From: a virus
Virus record (IMG/VR): IMGVR_UViG_3300035160_000028
Coordinates: 1-38,672 of that record
Reading direction: 5' to 3' (one strand)
Length of the DNA stretch: 38,672 nt
The position numbers were made by a program, and so were the translations under genes. The notes under the pieces were generated by a model that saw nothing but the letters and a program-made list of their open reading frames with translations, had not been told where the DNA came from and made no database searches. The number at the start of each line of letters is the position of its first letter. Position 1 is the stretch's first letter. This document shows positions 38,215 through 38,672 of the stretch, one piece after another.

Positions 38215-38367
38215 ATGCCGCTGAAAAAAGGGTATTCCAAAAAGAGCATTTCGACCAATATCAAAAATGAAATGAAGCGGGGCAAGCCGCAAAAACAGGC
38301 CGTCGCCATTGCTCTTGAAACCGCAAGGCGAGCTAAGAAAAAAGCCCGCAGAAAGAAAAAGAAATAA
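38215..38367 (+). CDS. DUF6496-like small basic protein
   Basis: A 50-aa basic protein from ATG 38215 to TAA 38365-38367. The sequence PLKKGYSKKSISTNIKNEMK, RGKPQKQAVAIALETARRAK is characteristic of a very common small phage protein family (PLKKGxSxKxIxxNIxxxMxxGKPQKQAVAIAL). Function is unknown; a nucleic-acid-related role is suggested by its Lys/Arg content. The next tiny frame starts inside its stop (TAATGG). Confidence 0.8.
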   Translation: MPLKKGYSKKSISTNIKNEMKRGKPQKQAVAIALETARRAKKKARRKKKK

Positions 38368-38420
38368 TGGCATGCAAAGGAAAAGGCAAAAAAGGAAAAG
38401 GCAAGGGCAAGGGGAAATAG
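38367..38420 (+). CDS. 17-aa Lys/Gly peptide frame
   Basis: ATG 38367 overlaps the preceding TAA (TAATG) and encodes MACKGKGKKGKGKGKGK, all Lys and Gly after one Cys. The DNA is a purine repeat (AAAGG/AAGG). It overlaps the 45-aa frame starting at 38372 for 49 bases. Translational re-initiation is possible but the frame could be a composition artefact. Confidence 0.3.
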   Translation: MACKGKGKKGKGKGKGK

Positions 38421-38509
38421 CTAAGGGGTTCAAGCCCATTAGAGATTACCCGACACCGCCCACCGTAAATAAAGCGATCCGCCGGAAAGGTTCTAAAAAT
38501 GCGCGATAG
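38372..38509 (+). CDS. 45-aa basic protein
   Basis: A 45-aa frame from ATG 38372, with an N-terminal Lys/Arg-rich stretch (QRKRQKRKRQGQG) and a C-terminal part GFKPIRDYPTPPTVNKAIRR with KGSKNAR that looks like a real conserved peptide (PPTVxKAIxRKGSK). It overlaps the start of the junction-spanning gene by 11 nt. No ribosome site is obvious; coupling to the upstream stop is likely. Function unknown. Confidence 0.5.
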   Translation: MQRKRQKRKRQGQGEIAKGFKPIRDYPTPPTVNKAIRRKGSKNAR

Positions 38510-38672
38510 TATCATGCTCTATAAGTATCCCGGCAAACACCCGATCCATGGGGATTTTTTTGATTATTTGGTCTGCCATCAAAACGAAATGGATCGGCAC
38601 CTGGCCGATGGTTGGTTTCTGACTACCGCAGAAGCCAAGGAATCCGTGAAAAATGGATCTGATTCAGCAGCC
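38499..38672 (+). CDS. Small conserved-type phage protein, 5' part (continues at base 1)
   Basis: This is the 5' part of the 111-aa gene that ends at 303. ATG 38499 follows AAAGG (38486-38490) at normal distance and gives MRDSIMLYKYPGKHPIHGDF. The frame is continuous over the join (38532 equals base 1), which supports circular closure. See the entry for bases 1-303 for the rest of the protein. Confidence 0.85.
   Translation, partial: MRDSIMLYKYPGKHPIHGDFFDYLVCHQNEMDRHLADGWFLTTAEAKESVKNGSDSAA
38532..38672. repeat. Right copy of 141-bp terminal direct repeat
   Basis: Identical to bases 1-141. A repeat of exactly 141 bp equals a commonly used maximum k-mer size of de Bruijn assembly, which favours a circularisation artefact of a circular or circularly permuted molecule. 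Confidence 0.9.

Overview
The window is an essentially complete genome of a P22-like podovirus. Its first 141 bases recur as its last 141 bases, so the sequence closes into a circle of 38,531 bp, and one gene runs across the junction. A headful-packaged, circularly permuted genome would give this. The structural genes follow P22 order: small and large terminase, portal, scaffold, coat, gp4-like, gp10-like, the three ejection proteins (gp7/gp20/gp16-like), and a tailspike with a P22-type head-binding domain. No integrase, excisionase, DNA polymerase, classical repressor or recognisable endolysin was found. The host cannot be named. A type I-C-like solitary repeat and a secreted Fn3 protein only hint at a Gram-negative host.

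Layout. (1) 29.5-38.7 kb joined to 0-14.2 kb: rightward late region, beginning near a strong sigma70-like promoter (29527-29556). It carries a nuclease-like gene, small Cys-rich and membrane proteins, a ParB-like gene plus a C5 cytosine methyltransferase, then packaging, capsid, tail, ejection and tailspike genes. Unusual members are a cupin-SET fusion (5996-6865) and a 721-aa fibre-like protein. (2) 14.2-16.6 kb: leftward operon with an MBL-fold hydrolase, an unknown protein, a small P-loop protein, a two-TM mini-protein and a winged-helix replication-type protein whose 3' end abuts a 40-bp relic of an IS607 end. (3) 16.6-18.3 kb: short rightward operon of small proteins plus a signal-peptide Fn3 protein, ending in a GGGGCC-rich hairpin zone. 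(4) 18.6-20.4 kb: leftward operon with RecT and four small genes. (5) 20.4-20.5 kb: divergent control region with a 9-5-9 inverted repeat and a rightward promoter. (6) 20.5-24.9 kb: rightward operon with a ribbon-helix-helix protein, a Rad50/SbcC-like ATPase with a zinc hook, and a Zn-finger gene between 20-bp direct repeats, interrupted by an IS607-family element (serine recombinase plus TnpB). (7) 24.85-25.3 kb: 446 bp non-coding, with two intrinsic terminators and, between them, one solitary 32-nt sequence closely resembling a type I-C CRISPR repeat. (8) 25.3-29.5 kb: a winged-helix protein whose gene contains three ACGACATAATGTCGT-type palindromes (a possible lambda-O-like origin), a DUF559-type nuclease, small genes, and a second TnpB element on the minus strand.

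The recombination functions (RecT, MBL-fold hydrolase, SbcC-like ATPase) are spread over three operons but probably work together, with replication started by one or both winged-helix proteins on host polymerase. The most interesting candidate is the solitary CRISPR-repeat-like unit followed by a terminator, which is the architecture expected of an RNA anti-CRISPR. Next come the inverted 40-bp IS607 end relic, the zinc-ribbon-less TnpB, the putative iterons and the cupin-SET virion-module protein.
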